Assembly (NCBI GenBank): GCA_020622165.1
Contig: JACNMN010000010.1
Coordinates: 1-64,000, forward strand
Source: Boseongicola sp. H5
GTDB lineage: Bacteria; Pseudomonadota; Alphaproteobacteria; Rhodobacterales; Rhodobacteraceae
Direction of reading: 5' to 3'
DNA length: 64,000 nucleotides
Shown: positions 55,523-64,000 of the stretch, piece by piece
Numbering within the stretch: the stretch's first letter is position 1
Layout of the letters: the number at the start of each line of letters is the position of its first letter
Translations under genes and position numbers: made by a program
The notes under the pieces: generated by a model
What the model was told of the DNA's origin: nothing
What the model saw: the letters and a program-made list of their open reading frames with translations, nothing else
Databases searched by the model: none

Positions 55523-56289
55523 CCTTTCCCGCCGCATTTCTGGGCCCGCCCATCGCACATCGCGCGCTGCATGACGCGGGCCAGGGTATCCCCGAAAACG
55601 GGGTCACCGCAGTGCGCCGCGCGGTGGCGATGGGCTACGGGATCGAGATCGACGTGCAGCCCTCGGCGGACGGGCAGGCGATGGTGTTTCACGATGCCAC
55701 GCTGGACCGGATGACCGGCACGACCGGCCCGATCCGCGCCCGCACCGCGCGCGACCTGATGGATCTGCGCCTGAAAGGCTCGGAAGAGAACATCGCCTCG
55801 CTTTCGCAGATCCTTCAGCTGGTGGCCGGGCGCGTCCCGCTGCTGATCGAGATCAAGGATCAATCCGGCGGCATCGGCGCGCCTGCCGACGACATGCTTG
55901 AACGCGGCGTCGTGACAGCGCTACAGGGCTACGCGGGGCCGGTGGCGGTGATGTCGTTCAACCCGCACACGATCGCATCCTTCCGCGCACATGCGCCGAA
56001 TGTGGCGCGCGGGCTGGTCACCTCGGGGTTCATGCCGTCGCAATGGCCGGGACTGAGCCCCGAGCTTTGCAGCCATCTGCGGTCGATCCGCGATTTCGGC
56101 AAGGTCGGCGCGCAGTTCATCAGCCATGACTGGACCGATCTGGGCAGCCCCCGCGTGGCGGAGCTGAAAGCGCAGAAGATCCCCGTGCTGTGCTGGACGA
56201 TCCAATCCGCCCAGGCCGAGGCAGAGGCGAGGCGGATCGCGGACAACGTGACCTTCGAGGGGTATCTGCCCCCGCTTGACCCGGCCTGA
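55519..56289 (+). CDS. ugpQ: Glycerophosphodiester phosphodiesterase
   Basis: A 256-residue GDPD-family TIM-barrel enzyme that hydrolyses deacylated phospholipids to glycerol 3-phosphate plus alcohol. The active site is intact: His-Arg in PIAHRALHDAGQGIPENG, Glu-x-Asp in IEIDVQPSADGQAMVFHDAT (metal and acid/base His) and the downstream IEIKD. There is no signal peptide, so it is probably cytoplasmic like UgpQ. Overlaps the RidA gene by 4 bases. Confidence 0.9.
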   Translation: MTFPAAFLGPPIAHRALHDAGQGIPENGVTAVRRAVAMGYGIEIDVQPSADGQAMVFHDATLDRMTGTTGPIRARTARDLMDLRLKGSEENIASLSQILQLVAGRVPLLIEIKDQSGGIGAPADDMLERGVVTALQGYAGPVAVMSFNPHTIASFRAHAPNVARGLVTSGFMPSQWPGLSPELCSHLRSIRDFGKVGAQFISHDWTDLGSPRVAELKAQKIPVLCWTIQSAQAEAEARRIADNVTFEGYLPPLDPA

Positions 56290-56331
56290 ACGCGCCCCAC
56301 CTGTTGACCCGACACAATCCAAGGCAGAGCC

Positions 56332-57518
<1,187 letters not shown>

Positions 57519-57522
<4 letters not shown>

Positions 57523-57821
57523 ACAAACCCGAAAAACTGAGCGATGCGCAGCGCAGCACCGCACTGGCCGAGTTGACGGCCCATGGCTGGCAGGTGGGGG
57601 AGGATCGCGACGCGATCAGCAAGACCTTCACCTTCGGCGATTTCAACGAGGCCTTCGGCTGGATGACGCGCGTGGCGTTGATTGCCGAGCACATGAACCA
57701 TCACCCGGAATGGTCGAACGTTTACAAGACCGTAGAGGTTACGCTAAGCACCCATGATGTCGGCGGGCTGAGTGCGCTGGACATTGCGATGGCGACCAAG
57801 ATGGACCGGCTTGCCGGATAG
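57519..57821 (+). CDS. phhB: Pterin-4a-carbinolamine dehydratase
   Basis: A 100-residue pterin dehydratase that dehydrates 4a-hydroxytetrahydrobiopterin during recycling for aromatic amino acid hydroxylases. The diagnostic segment is [19 protein letters not shown] followed by THDVGGLS, with the His-His-Pro and Asp of the catalytic signature. No phenylalanine hydroxylase gene is nearby. In such bacteria the protein may instead act on a molybdopterin or folate derivative. Overlaps the previous gene by 4 bases. Confidence 0.94.
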
Positions 57822-57826
57822 GGACT

Positions 57827-58708
57827 ATGGATATCGAGCAGATTCTGGCGACCGAGATCGCCGCGGGCGTGACCGTGGGCGACATTTTCACCGTCGAGTT
57901 CATGGCCAGCGTGCTGGGCGATGTCGTGCTCGCCCTCGTTCTGATTGTCCTGGCCTTCGTCATCTCCGGCTGGGCGCGGCGGCGGATCACCGCGCTTGGC
58001 GAGCGGCACAAGGCGCTGGACGACACGCTGTTCACCTTTCTGGGCAATATCGCGCGTTACGTGATCCTGGCCTTCGCGGCGATGTTCATCCTCAACACGT
58101 TCGGGGTGCAGACGACCTCGCTGGTCGCAGCGATCGGTGCGGCCGGTATCGCCATCGGCCTGGCGCTTCAGGGCACCTTGTCGAACCTTGCCGCCGGGAT
58201 CATGATCATCCTGTTCCGGCCGATCAAGAACGGCGATTTCGTCGAGGTCGCGGGGGAGATGGGGACCGTCAGGAACATCTCCCTCAACATGACCGAGCTG
58301 GCGTCGCTGTCGAATGTGCAGATCCTGATCCCGAATTCGGATGTCTGGGGCAACGAGATCAAGAATTACTCGGCCTATCCCACGCGCCGGGCCGAATGGG
58401 AGTTCGGCGTCGGCTACGGGGCCAATCTGGCGGAGGCCGAGAGGATCATCCTTCAGACGATCATGGCCGACGAACGGAGCCACACGACGCCTGAGCCGTT
58501 CATACAGGTGAACACCCTCAATTCGAGCTCGGTCGATTTTCTGGTCCGCGTCTGGGTCGATGCGGGCGACTATTTCGCCTATCAGGCCGACATGAAGCGC
58601 AAGGTGAAAGAGGCGCTGGATGCGGGCGGCGTGGATATCCCGTTCCCGACCCGGACCATCATCCACGAAAACGCCACCGCCGATCAGGCGCAGGCCGCGG
58701 CGGAGTAG
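57827..58708 (+). CDS. MscS-type small-conductance mechanosensitive channel
   Basis: A 293-residue channel with three transmembrane segments, the third (SLVAAIGAAGIAIGLALQGT) being the glycine/alanine-rich pore helix of MscS, followed by the beta-domain GDFVEVAGEMGTVRNISLNM and the C-terminal alpha-beta domain. It opens under membrane tension to release solutes on osmotic downshock. Close in length to E. coli MscS. It ends the same-strand run that begins with the type I secretion genes. Confidence 0.92.
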   Translation: MDIEQILATEIAAGVTVGDIFTVEFMASVLGDVVLALVLIVLAFVISGWARRRITALGERHKALDDTLFTFLGNIARYVILAFAAMFILNTFGVQTTSLVAAIGAAGIAIGLALQGTLSNLAAGIMIILFRPIKNGDFVEVAGEMGTVRNISLNMTELASLSNVQILIPNSDVWGNEIKNYSAYPTRRAEWEFGVGYGANLAEAERIILQTIMADERSHTTPEPFIQVNTLNSSSVDFLVRVWVDAGDYFAYQADMKRKVKEALDAGGVDIPFPTRTIIHENATADQAQAAAE

Positions 58709-58741
58709 TCCCGCCCCCGTCTTCAGTCAAGTCGGGGCATT

Positions 58742-58769
58742 CGGGCGGCGGGCCGGGGCCGGCCGCCCG
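58742..58769. terminator. GC hairpin between convergent mscS-like and peroxiredoxin genes
   Basis: CGGGCGGC (58742-58749) pairs with GCCGCCCG (58762-58769), eight GC pairs with a 12-base loop. There is no T-run, so a terminator role is only suggested by its place between two converging genes. Confidence 0.35.
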
Positions 58770-58776
58770 GTGTCCG

Positions 58777-59265
58777 TCAGATCTCCGCCAGCATCGCCTC
58801 GCCGCCCGACGCCTCGCAGACGCCCGGGTTTTCCTCGACATGCAGCACCTTGACCACGCCGTCCTCGACATACATCGCGTAGCGTTTGGAGCGCTTGATG
58901 AAGCCGACCGGCGGGGCGTCGAAATCCATACCGATGGCCGAGGTGAACTCGCTGGCCGCATCGCCCAGAAGGGTCAGGCCGGCCACGCCGGCGCCGGTGC
59001 TCTCGCCCCAGGCCTGCATCACGAACGGATCATTGACCGCCACGCAGATGATCTCGTCCACGCCCTTGGCGTCGAAATCGTCCTTGGTGCGGATGAAGCT
59101 CGGCACATGGGCCGTGGTGCAGGTGCCGGTATAGGCGCCGGGCAGGCCGAACAGGATCACCTTGCGCCCGGCAAGCTTCTCGCCGATGGAAACGGATTCG
59201 GGCCCGTTTTCGCCCATTCGGAGCAGGTTTGCATCCGGTAGTTTGTCGCCAACGGCAATACTCAT
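58777..59265 (-). CDS. Prx5/AhpE-like peroxiredoxin
   Basis: A 162-residue peroxiredoxin of the Prx5 (type II) group. The peroxidatic Cys49 lies in GLPGAYTGTCTTAHVPSF, matching PGAFTxxCxxxHxPxF. A second Cys150 in ENPGVCEASG is at the Prx5 resolving-Cys region, so an atypical two-Cys mechanism is possible. It reduces peroxides with thioredoxin or glutathione-type donors. It is divergent from a ferredoxin-type reductase at 59351 (85-base spacer). Confidence 0.93.
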   Translation of the reverse strand: MSIAVGDKLPDANLLRMGENGPESVSIGEKLAGRKVILFGLPGAYTGTCTTAHVPSFIRTKDDFDAKGVDEIICVAVNDPFVMQAWGESTGAGVAGLTLLGDAASEFTSAIGMDFDAPPVGFIKRSKRYAMYVEDGVVKVLHVEENPGVCEASGGEAMLAEI

Positions 59266-59350
59266 GTCGCGGTCTCCCTCGCTTGTGTAGCTGTGCCTCT
59301 CGCATATAGGGTGCGGACGGTTGGGTGCCAGACGAAAACGGGAAATCGCG

Positions 59351-60562
59351 ATGTCGCATATCGTCGTTGTTGGGGCGGGCCAGGCCGGTGCGGCTCTGGT
59401 CGCCAGGCTGCGGACGGACGGGTTCGACGGCAGGATCACGCTGATCGGCGAGGAACATGTGCCGCCGTATCAGCGCCCGCCGCTGTCGAAGGCCTATCTG
59501 ATGGGAGAGATGGCGCTGGAGCGGCTTTTCCTGCGGCCCGGGAGTTTCTATGCCGAGAACGGGATCGATCTGCATCTGGACGAAACGGTCGTGGCCATCG
59601 ACCGGGCCGACAAGGTGGTGGTCGCCGGCGGCCGCAGCATTCCCTACGATCAGCTTGCCTTGACCACGGGCTCGGTGCCGCGCCGGCTGTCGGGGGCGAT
59701 CGGCGGGGAATTGCGGGGCGTGCATGTGGTCCGCACACTGGCCGATGTAGATGCGATGGCCCCGGACATGGCGGCCGGGCGCAGGGTGCTGATCGTGGGC
59801 GGCGGCTATATCGGGCTGGAAGCGGCCGCCATCTGCGCCAAGCGCGGGATGGAGGTGACCCTGATCGAGATGGCGGAGCGGATTCTGCAGCGCGTCGCCT
59901 GCCCCGAAACCTCGGCCTATTTCCGTGACCTGCATCGGGCCCATGGCGTGGATATCCGCGAAGGCGTTGGTCTGACCTGCCTGAACGCGGCCGATCGCCA
60001 TGTCACCGGCGCGATCCTGACCGACATGACCGAGCCGCCCTTCGATATGGTGATCGCCGGCATCGGCATCAGCCCGGCCACATCGCTGGCCGAGGCCGCG
60101 GGGCTGGAGATCGACAACGGCATCAAGGTGGATGCCCGCGGCCGCACCTCGGACCCGGCGATCTGGTCGGCGGGCGATTGCGCGTCCTTCCCCTATCGGG
60201 GGCAGAGGATCCGGCTTGAAAGCGTTCAGAACGCCATCGACCAGGCGGAACTGGTCGCCCGGAACATGATGGGCGCGGACGAGCCTTACGACCCGCACCC
60301 CTGGTTCTGGTCGGATCAGTATGACGTGAAACTGCAGATCGCGGGGCTGAATACAGGCTATGACCGGGTCGTGGTGCGGGGCGGGGCGGATGCGGCCCTG
60401 TCGCACTGGTACTACGCAGGCACGCGGCTTCTGGCGGTGGATGCGATGAACGACCCCCGCGCCTACATGGTCGGCAAACGTCTGCTGGAGGCCGGAAAAT
60501 CGCCCGCGGCCGAGCTGGTTGCCGATACCGGGACCGATCTGAAGACCCTTCTGCGCGCATGA
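59351..60562 (+). CDS. FAD-dependent ferredoxin/rubredoxin-type reductase
   Basis: A 403-residue two-dinucleotide-binding flavoprotein. The FAD motif HIVVVGAGQAGAALVARLR, the NAD(P)H motif VLIVGGGYIGLEAAAIC, the PPYQRPPLSKAYL family signature and WSAGDCASFP place it with BphA4, CamA and rubredoxin/ferredoxin reductases. It moves electrons from NADH to an iron-sulfur partner not in view. Its stop overlaps rsmD by 4 bases. Divergent from the peroxiredoxin gene. Confidence 0.9.
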   Translation: MSHIVVVGAGQAGAALVARLRTDGFDGRITLIGEEHVPPYQRPPLSKAYLMGEMALERLFLRPGSFYAENGIDLHLDETVVAIDRADKVVVAGGRSIPYDQLALTTGSVPRRLSGAIGGELRGVHVVRTLADVDAMAPDMAAGRRVLIVGGGYIGLEAAAICAKRGMEVTLIEMAERILQRVACPETSAYFRDLHRAHGVDIREGVGLTCLNAADRHVTGAILTDMTEPPFDMVIAGIGISPATSLAEAAGLEIDNGIKVDARGRTSDPAIWSAGDCASFPYRGQRIRLESVQNAIDQAELVARNMMGADEPYDPHPWFWSDQYDVKLQIAGLNTGYDRVVVRGGADAALSHWYYAGTRLLAVDAMNDPRAYMVGKRLLEAGKSPAAELVADTGTDLKTLLRA

Positions 60563-61122
60563 GGATCATCGCCGGGACGCATCGGGGCAAACGGCTGGCT
60601 TCGGTCGGAAAGGGGGATGCGGGCGCACATCTGCGCCCCACCTCCGACCGGGTGCGCGAAAGCCTGTTCAATCTGCTGGTGAATGGCGGCTATGGCGACC
60701 CGCTGGGCGGTGCGCGGGTGCTGGACCTTTTCGCGGGCACCGGCGCGCTGGGGCTGGAGGCGCTGTCGCGCGGGGCGTCCCATGCCACATTCGTCGATGA
60801 CGGCGCTGTGGCCCGGGCGCTGCTGCGGGAGAATATCGGGCTTTGTCAGGCTCAGGGCGTGACCAGGCTGTTCCGGCGCGACGCCACCCGTCTGGGCGAG
60901 GTGCCGGGCAAACCCTTCGATCTGGTCTTTCTCGACCCGCCCTATGGCAAGGGTCTGGGCGAGCGGGCGCTGGCCTCGGCTCAGGCGGGCGGCTGGCTGG
61001 CCCCCGGCGCCCTGATCGTCTGGGAGGAGAACACCCCCCCGGTCCTGCCGGAGGGGGTCGCATTGCTCGATCAGCGCCGCTACGGCGACACGCTGATCAC
61101 GCTTGCGCGGTCTACCGGTTGA
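60559..61122 (+). CDS. rsmD: 16S rRNA (guanine966-N2)-methyltransferase RsmD
   Basis: A 187-residue SAM-dependent methyltransferase. MRIIAGTHRGKRLASV is the family N-terminus. The RPTSDRVRESLFNLL helix binds rRNA. The SAM motif LDLFAGTGALGLEALSRGA and the catalytic (N/D)PPY in FLDPPYGKG are present. It methylates G966 of 16S rRNA in the 30S subunit. The 3' end overlaps the convergent TRAP binding-protein gene by 11 bases. Confidence 0.95.
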   Translation: MRIIAGTHRGKRLASVGKGDAGAHLRPTSDRVRESLFNLLVNGGYGDPLGGARVLDLFAGTGALGLEALSRGASHATFVDDGAVARALLRENIGLCQAQGVTRLFRRDATRLGEVPGKPFDLVFLDPPYGKGLGERALASAQAGGWLAPGALIVWEENTPPVLPEGVALLDQRRYGDTLITLARSTG

Positions 61123-62164
61123 TCCGGCCCGCCGCGGTGCCGATCTCTGCGGCCATCGCCTCGCGCGCCGATTGCACCAGCGCCGCGCCATCGAGACCTT
61201 TCTCATCGGCCTCCGCGATCCAGGCGGCGATCACGCGGTCGCCCATCGCGCGGATTTCGGCGGTGACCTCTTCGGACATCTCGGCGATCTCGTTGCCCGC
61301 GGCGGCCATCGCGTCGCGCCCGCGCAGATCGCCTTCGTCATGGGCGCGGCCCGCCCATGCGCTGGCCATCATCCCGGAATTCGCGTCGATCACCGCCCGC
61401 AGATCCTCGGGCAGCGCCTCGTAGACATCCCGGTTCATCGCCCAGATGAAGTAGAGGTTGTAGAGCGACCGGTCGCCGGCGACATCCGTGTGGCTCCGGG
61501 TCAGTTCATCCAGCCGCAGGGACGGCGCCATCTCCCATGTGATCACGCCGCCATCGACCACGCCGCGCGCCAGCGCCTCCGGAAAGGCGGGAACGGGCAT
61601 TCCAACCGGGGTCGCGCCCAGTTCCTCCAGCAGCAGGGTTGCCGGGCGGGACGGGCCGCGCAGCGACAGGCCGTCGAAATCCGCAACCTCGTCAATCGCG
61701 GGTCCGCGCAGATGCACAAGGCCCGGGCCGTGCATATGCGCGGCGATCACATGCACATCGGCGAAATCATCCATCAGATGCTGCTGCGTGTATGTCCAGG
61801 CCGCGCGGCTTGCCTCTTCGGCGGATTTCGGCGTCATGAACGGCAATTCCAGGGCTTCCGCCTCGGGGAAGCGGCCGGGCTGATATCCGGGGATCACCCA
61901 GCCGCCGTCGATCGCGCCGTCGCGGATCAGATCATACTGGCTTTGGGCGGCACCCCCAAGCTGCATGAAGGGGTAAAGCTCCACCCGGATACGGCCATCG
62001 GACTGCGCCTCGATCGCGTCGGCCCATGGCTGCATGAAGCCGGTGGGATTGGCCGATAGCGGCGAAACGAAATGCTGAAATCTCAGCGTGACCTCCTGGG
62101 CGGACAGCGCGGTGGCCGCGACAAGGGTGGTTGCGGCAAGTGCCAGGGACTTAACGAAAGACAT
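61112..62164 (-). CDS. TRAP transporter periplasmic substrate-binding protein (DctP family)
   Basis: A 350-residue DctP-type binding protein with a signal peptide of about 20 residues (MSFVKSLALAATTLVAATAL, cleavage near ALSA-QE). The mature protein begins TLRFQHFVSPLSAN, with the long-helix region and the EVADFDGLSLRGPSRPATLL motif that contains the carboxylate-binding Arg of TRAP binding proteins. The ligand is probably an organic acid. DctQ and DctM permease genes are absent; upstream there is only a transposase, so a neighbouring gene set may have been lost or displaced. Confidence 0.88.
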   Translation of the reverse strand: MSFVKSLALAATTLVAATALSAQEVTLRFQHFVSPLSANPTGFMQPWADAIEAQSDGRIRVELYPFMQLGGAAQSQYDLIRDGAIDGGWVIPGYQPGRFPEAEALELPFMTPKSAEEASRAAWTYTQQHLMDDFADVHVIAAHMHGPGLVHLRGPAIDEVADFDGLSLRGPSRPATLLLEELGATPVGMPVPAFPEALARGVVDGGVITWEMAPSLRLDELTRSHTDVAGDRSLYNLYFIWAMNRDVYEALPEDLRAVIDANSGMMASAWAGRAHDEGDLRGRDAMAAAGNEIAEMSEEVTAEIRAMGDRVIAAWIAEADEKGLDGAALVQSAREAMAAEIGTAAGRINR

Positions 62165-62274
62165 TTCGTGCCCTCCTCTTCGGAACAGGGTCGGTTGCGG
62201 CCCATGTGGTTTCACACAGGCCCTCGATAGGTAAGCGCTATTGTCGCAATTGCAACTCATTTGCAGATTTTTCG

Positions 62275-62317
62275 GGGTGTATCCCCTTGACATACGGTAG
62301 GCGAAACCCCATATATT
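62275..62317 (+). promoter_or_regulatory. Transposase promoter and possible left terminus of the element
   Basis: GGGGTGTATCCCC (62274-62286) is a short dyad directly before a consensus -35 TTGACA (62287-62292), and a -10-like TATATT lies at 62312-62317 with a 19-base spacer. The transposase ATG is only 4 bases after the -10, so transcripts would be essentially leaderless; no Shine-Dalgarno is visible. GGGG-TGTA-type starts are plausible IS ends, but I could not find the matching inverted repeat in the window. Confidence 0.45.
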
Positions 62318-62321
62318 CTGT

Positions 62322-63200
62322 ATGAAACAGACAAATGTTCGCCAATTCTTCGCTCAATTTCCTACCGACGAGGCCTGCCTTGCACACCTGTTCAACGTGC
62401 GCTTCGGTCAGGGCCATACCTGCCCCAAGTGTGAGCGGGCCGCAAAGTGGTATCGGATCAAGGCTGAGCTTGCCTTTTCGTGCCAGTGGTGTGGCCACCA
62501 CATCCACCCGATGGTGGGCAGCATCTTTGAGAAAAGCCGGACACCCCTGCAGCTCTGGTTCTATGCCATCTTCCTGTTCACAACCTCGCGCCACGGCGTG
62601 AGCGGCAAGGAATTGCAGCGCCAGCTTGGCGTGACCTACAAAACCGCGTGGCGCATGGCTGCGATGATCCGCGAACACATGGCCGCTGTGGACGGTGAAA
62701 GCCCCCTTGGCGGTGAGGGTCAGGTTGTCGAGATTGATGAAGCCTATGTGGGCGGTGAGACACCCAACGGATACGGCGGGCGCAACAAGACCATCGTTCT
62801 GGGCATGGTGGAACGCGGCGGTGACGCTCTGGTTAAGGTGGTGCCCAACATGAAGGGCGAGACCGTCAAGAAGATCGTCAAAGAGAACATCGTGCCGGGT
62901 GCTGAGGTTCACGCTGACATGCACGTCAGCTTCGATCAGATTGGCCGCGAGGGCTATGACCTAAGGCGGATCAACAAGAAGGCTCTGGACGCCTATGTTG
63001 GCCCCAACGGGGAGACTGTGAACTCCGTTGAGAATTTCTGGCGGCACCTGAAATGCTCGATCAAGGGCACTCACATCAGCGTGTCTCCCAAGCATCTTGA
63101 GCGCTACGCCAAGGAGTTTGAGTATCGCTTCAATCGTCGGATGCGTCCTGAGACGATGCTCGACGAGTTGCTTTCCCGCTTCCCTGAGTTGGGCGCTTAA
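62322..63200 (+). mobile_element. IS1595/ISXO2-type DDE transposase gene
   Basis: The gene encodes an intact 292-residue transposase. An N-terminal zinc-ribbon has Cys34 and Cys37 (CPKC) with Cys54 and Cys57 (CQWC). The catalytic triad is Asp139 in VEIDEAYVGGETP, Asp199 in VHADMHVSF, and Glu237 in NSVENFWRHLK, the layout of the ISXO2-like transposase domain. A stop codon at 62298 forces the start to ATG 62322. The 3' end overlaps antisense with a small gene (63130-63297). GC is lower than the chromosome. Element boundaries, inverted repeats and target duplications are not visible, so only the transposase gene is claimed. Confidence 0.88.
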
Positions 63201-63297
63201 TCACGGCGTCCAGCTTGTCGAGGTCGCCGTCAGGGTCGTCCTCGTGTTCCTTGATGAAGTCTTCAATCTTGCCTTTGCGGGCCTCACGCAGGTTCAT
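63130..63297 (-). CDS. 55-residue acidic small protein overlapping the transposase 3' end antisense
   Basis: ATG 63297 starts a peptide MNLREARKGKIEDFIKEHED that continues DDPDGDLDKLDAVIKRPTQ and ends SSQDASDD before TGA at 63130-63132. It is highly charged and probably helical in its first half with a disordered tail. Its first 14 bases overlap the end of the ImmA/IrrE gene. Its last 71 bases overlap the final codons of the transposase gene on the opposite strand, so both reading frames are constrained by the same DNA. The clean stop and coherent acidic composition argue that it is real, although I can name no family. Confidence 0.6.
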   Translation of the reverse strand: MNLREARKGKIEDFIKEHEDDPDGDLDKLDAVIKRPTQGSGKATRRASSQDASDD

Positions 63298-63781
63298 AAG
63301 GAACACCTAATCGAATAGACATGGCGTGTTCCGAAACGCCAAACAGGCTTGCCATCTGAGCTGGGGTTGACCCTGGCTTTGCCCACTCCCTATTCACACT
63401 CTCCGAGGGCATTAGAAGGCTGGCGGCGAACTTGTTGGCCTCAGTCTCTTCCTTTGGGCCAATCATCGTGTTGTGATACTTTCCGACGTTTGTGCTTCGA
63501 TAGGCCCGGTCGTCATCCAGACCGTCACCAACGAGATGACGATGCAGCATGTAGTGGCCCAACTCATGCGCTAGCGTGAACCGTTGTCGCGTGTAGGAGT
63601 CGCCAGTGTTCAAAGTTATGAGGAATTTTTCACCAACACGCTCCAGCATGCCAGAGATGTTCGGGGCTAAAAACGCAGTTTTAAGGCGAACACCTAGGGC
63701 GGCTGTAAGTTGATGTACGTCCACGGGGACAGATCTTCGTGCGCGAGTAAGGATATCCCACTGATCAGCAATGTTCATCAT
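63284..63781 (-). CDS. ImmA/IrrE-family metallopeptidase
   Basis: A 165-residue zinc peptidase-like protein of the ImmA/IrrE (COG2856) family. The zinc motif FTLAHELGHYMLHRH has His72, Glu73 and His76. The third ligand lies in EETEANKFAASLLMP, which is the family's second hallmark. Family members cleave phage- or ICE-type repressors or stress regulators such as DdrO and ImmR. Overlapping ATGs at 63781 and 63778 begin the protein; ATG 63781 overlaps the upstream stop (ATGA). It sits between two small acidic-protein genes on the minus strand. Confidence 0.88.
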   Translation of the reverse strand: MMNIADQWDILTRARRSVPVDVHQLTAALGVRLKTAFLAPNISGMLERVGEKFLITLNTGDSYTRQRFTLAHELGHYMLHRHLVGDGLDDDRAYRSTNVGKYHNTMIGPKEETEANKFAASLLMPSESVNREWAKPGSTPAQMASLFGVSEHAMSIRLGVPYEPA

Positions 63782-64000
63782 GACTCTCCATCATCATCTT
63801 CTTGAGCATTTGCCATTTCATCCGCCGATTCATCACTGACTTCTTCGGAATCCATAAAAGACCTGTACGCATCAATGATGTCAGGCAGCTCTTGCTGTAC
63901 ATATTCGTTGGTTACACGTTCTGCGGTCTCTCGGGCCACTTTTGCGGCCTCTTTTTTTGCCTGCTCCCGCGCGATTGCGCGGAAATTGATAAAAGCAAAC
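63778..64000 (-). CDS. Partial acidic C-terminal region of a protein upstream of ImmA/IrrE
   Basis: 73 codons of the C-terminal end are visible; the gene enters from the right edge of the window. A helical, Ala/Lys/Glu-rich stretch (FRAIAREQAKKEAAKVARET) is followed by a strongly acidic tail ending DDDGES. The stop overlaps the ImmA/IrrE start. DNA here is low in GC (63781-63840 is 45% by count). In immunity regions of this type the protein upstream of ImmA is often a repressor or toxin-antitoxin-like partner, but no DNA-binding motif is in the visible part. Confidence 0.7.
   Translation of the reverse strand, partial: FAFINFRAIAREQAKKEAAKVARETAERVTNEYVQQELPDIIDAYRSFMDSEEVSDESADEMANAQEDDDGES

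Noticed and set aside
62165..64000. Complete IS1595 insertion sequence with defined ends
   Set aside because: I could not find an inverted repeat of the left sequence within the window or a target duplication, so only the transposase gene and a candidate left end are claimed.

Overview
The window is high-GC alphaproteobacterial DNA, almost certainly from the Rhodobacterales (Rhodobacteraceae/Paracoccaceae). The main markers are a RegB / SenC-RegA redox two-component locus, the hemD-mitofilin(Mic60)-hemY cluster, a tsaE-amgK-murU-addB-addA-trxA run, and a GlnK-AmtB pair. Most of it reads as core chromosome. Two stretches differ: a lower-GC glycosyltransferase patch at about 23.3-25.6 kb, and a mobile/accessory edge from about 62.2 kb to the right end.

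Layout. 0-4.6 kb: the tail of a probable RTX-type protein, then a minus-strand surface-polysaccharide group (KpsT-like ATPase, KpsE-like export protein, fused GT2-GT4 glycosyltransferase) with no KpsM permease in view. 4.7-8.1 kb: divergent oxyR and katG around a compact OxyR-type control region. 8.2-10.7 kb: an unusual protein joining a winged helix, a TolB-like domain, TPRs and an alpha/beta-hydrolase domain that seems to have lost its nucleophile. 10.7-15.4 kb: an operon-like run of orphan amino-acid-type binding protein, GNAT, DUF5946, an S66 (MccF-like) peptidase and an alpha/beta hydrolase. 15.7-22.6 kb: tRNA-Thr(CGT), then hemY, mic60 and hemD, divergent from tsaD, gpsA, EVE and a RidA paralogue. 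22.6-23.3 kb: a candidate minus-strand small RNA and a DUF2853 gene.

23.3-25.6 kb is the low-GC patch with two glycosyltransferases. 25.6-30 kb has ahcY, divergent from a zinc alcohol dehydrogenase with an FNR-like box, then HD hydrolase, GNAT and two tiny genes. 30-36 kb has a GcvA-like LysR regulator, a lipoprotein, regA, senC, regB and a PAS-only protein. 36-45 kb runs through tsaE, the MurNAc recycling pair amgK-murU, the addBA recombination nuclease and trxA. 45-48 kb has small envelope genes, a LinA-like nucleotidyltransferase, amtB and glnK. 48-52 kb has a class A penicillin-binding protein and mlaC/mlaA. 52-58.7 kb has a type I secretion ABC transporter with its HlyD partner, followed by ridA, a glycerophosphodiesterase, a FemAB-like protein, a pterin dehydratase and an MscS channel. 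58.8-62.2 kb has a Prx5-type peroxiredoxin, ferredoxin reductase, rsmD and an orphan TRAP binding protein. The right end holds an IS1595/ISXO2-type transposase convergent with a three-gene cassette (acidic protein, ImmA/IrrE protease, 55-residue acidic protein). The cassette's last gene overlaps the transposase gene antisense and looks like passenger cargo of a larger element running off the window.

Functional themes are redox control (OxyR/KatG, RegB/SenC/RegA, thioredoxin, peroxiredoxin), envelope biogenesis and lipid asymmetry (capsule export, PBP, Mla, AmgK/MurU), nitrogen sensing, and a possible detoxification or peptide-processing module at 11-15 kb. All assignments come from reading the sequence and recalled family motifs. 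No database search was run.
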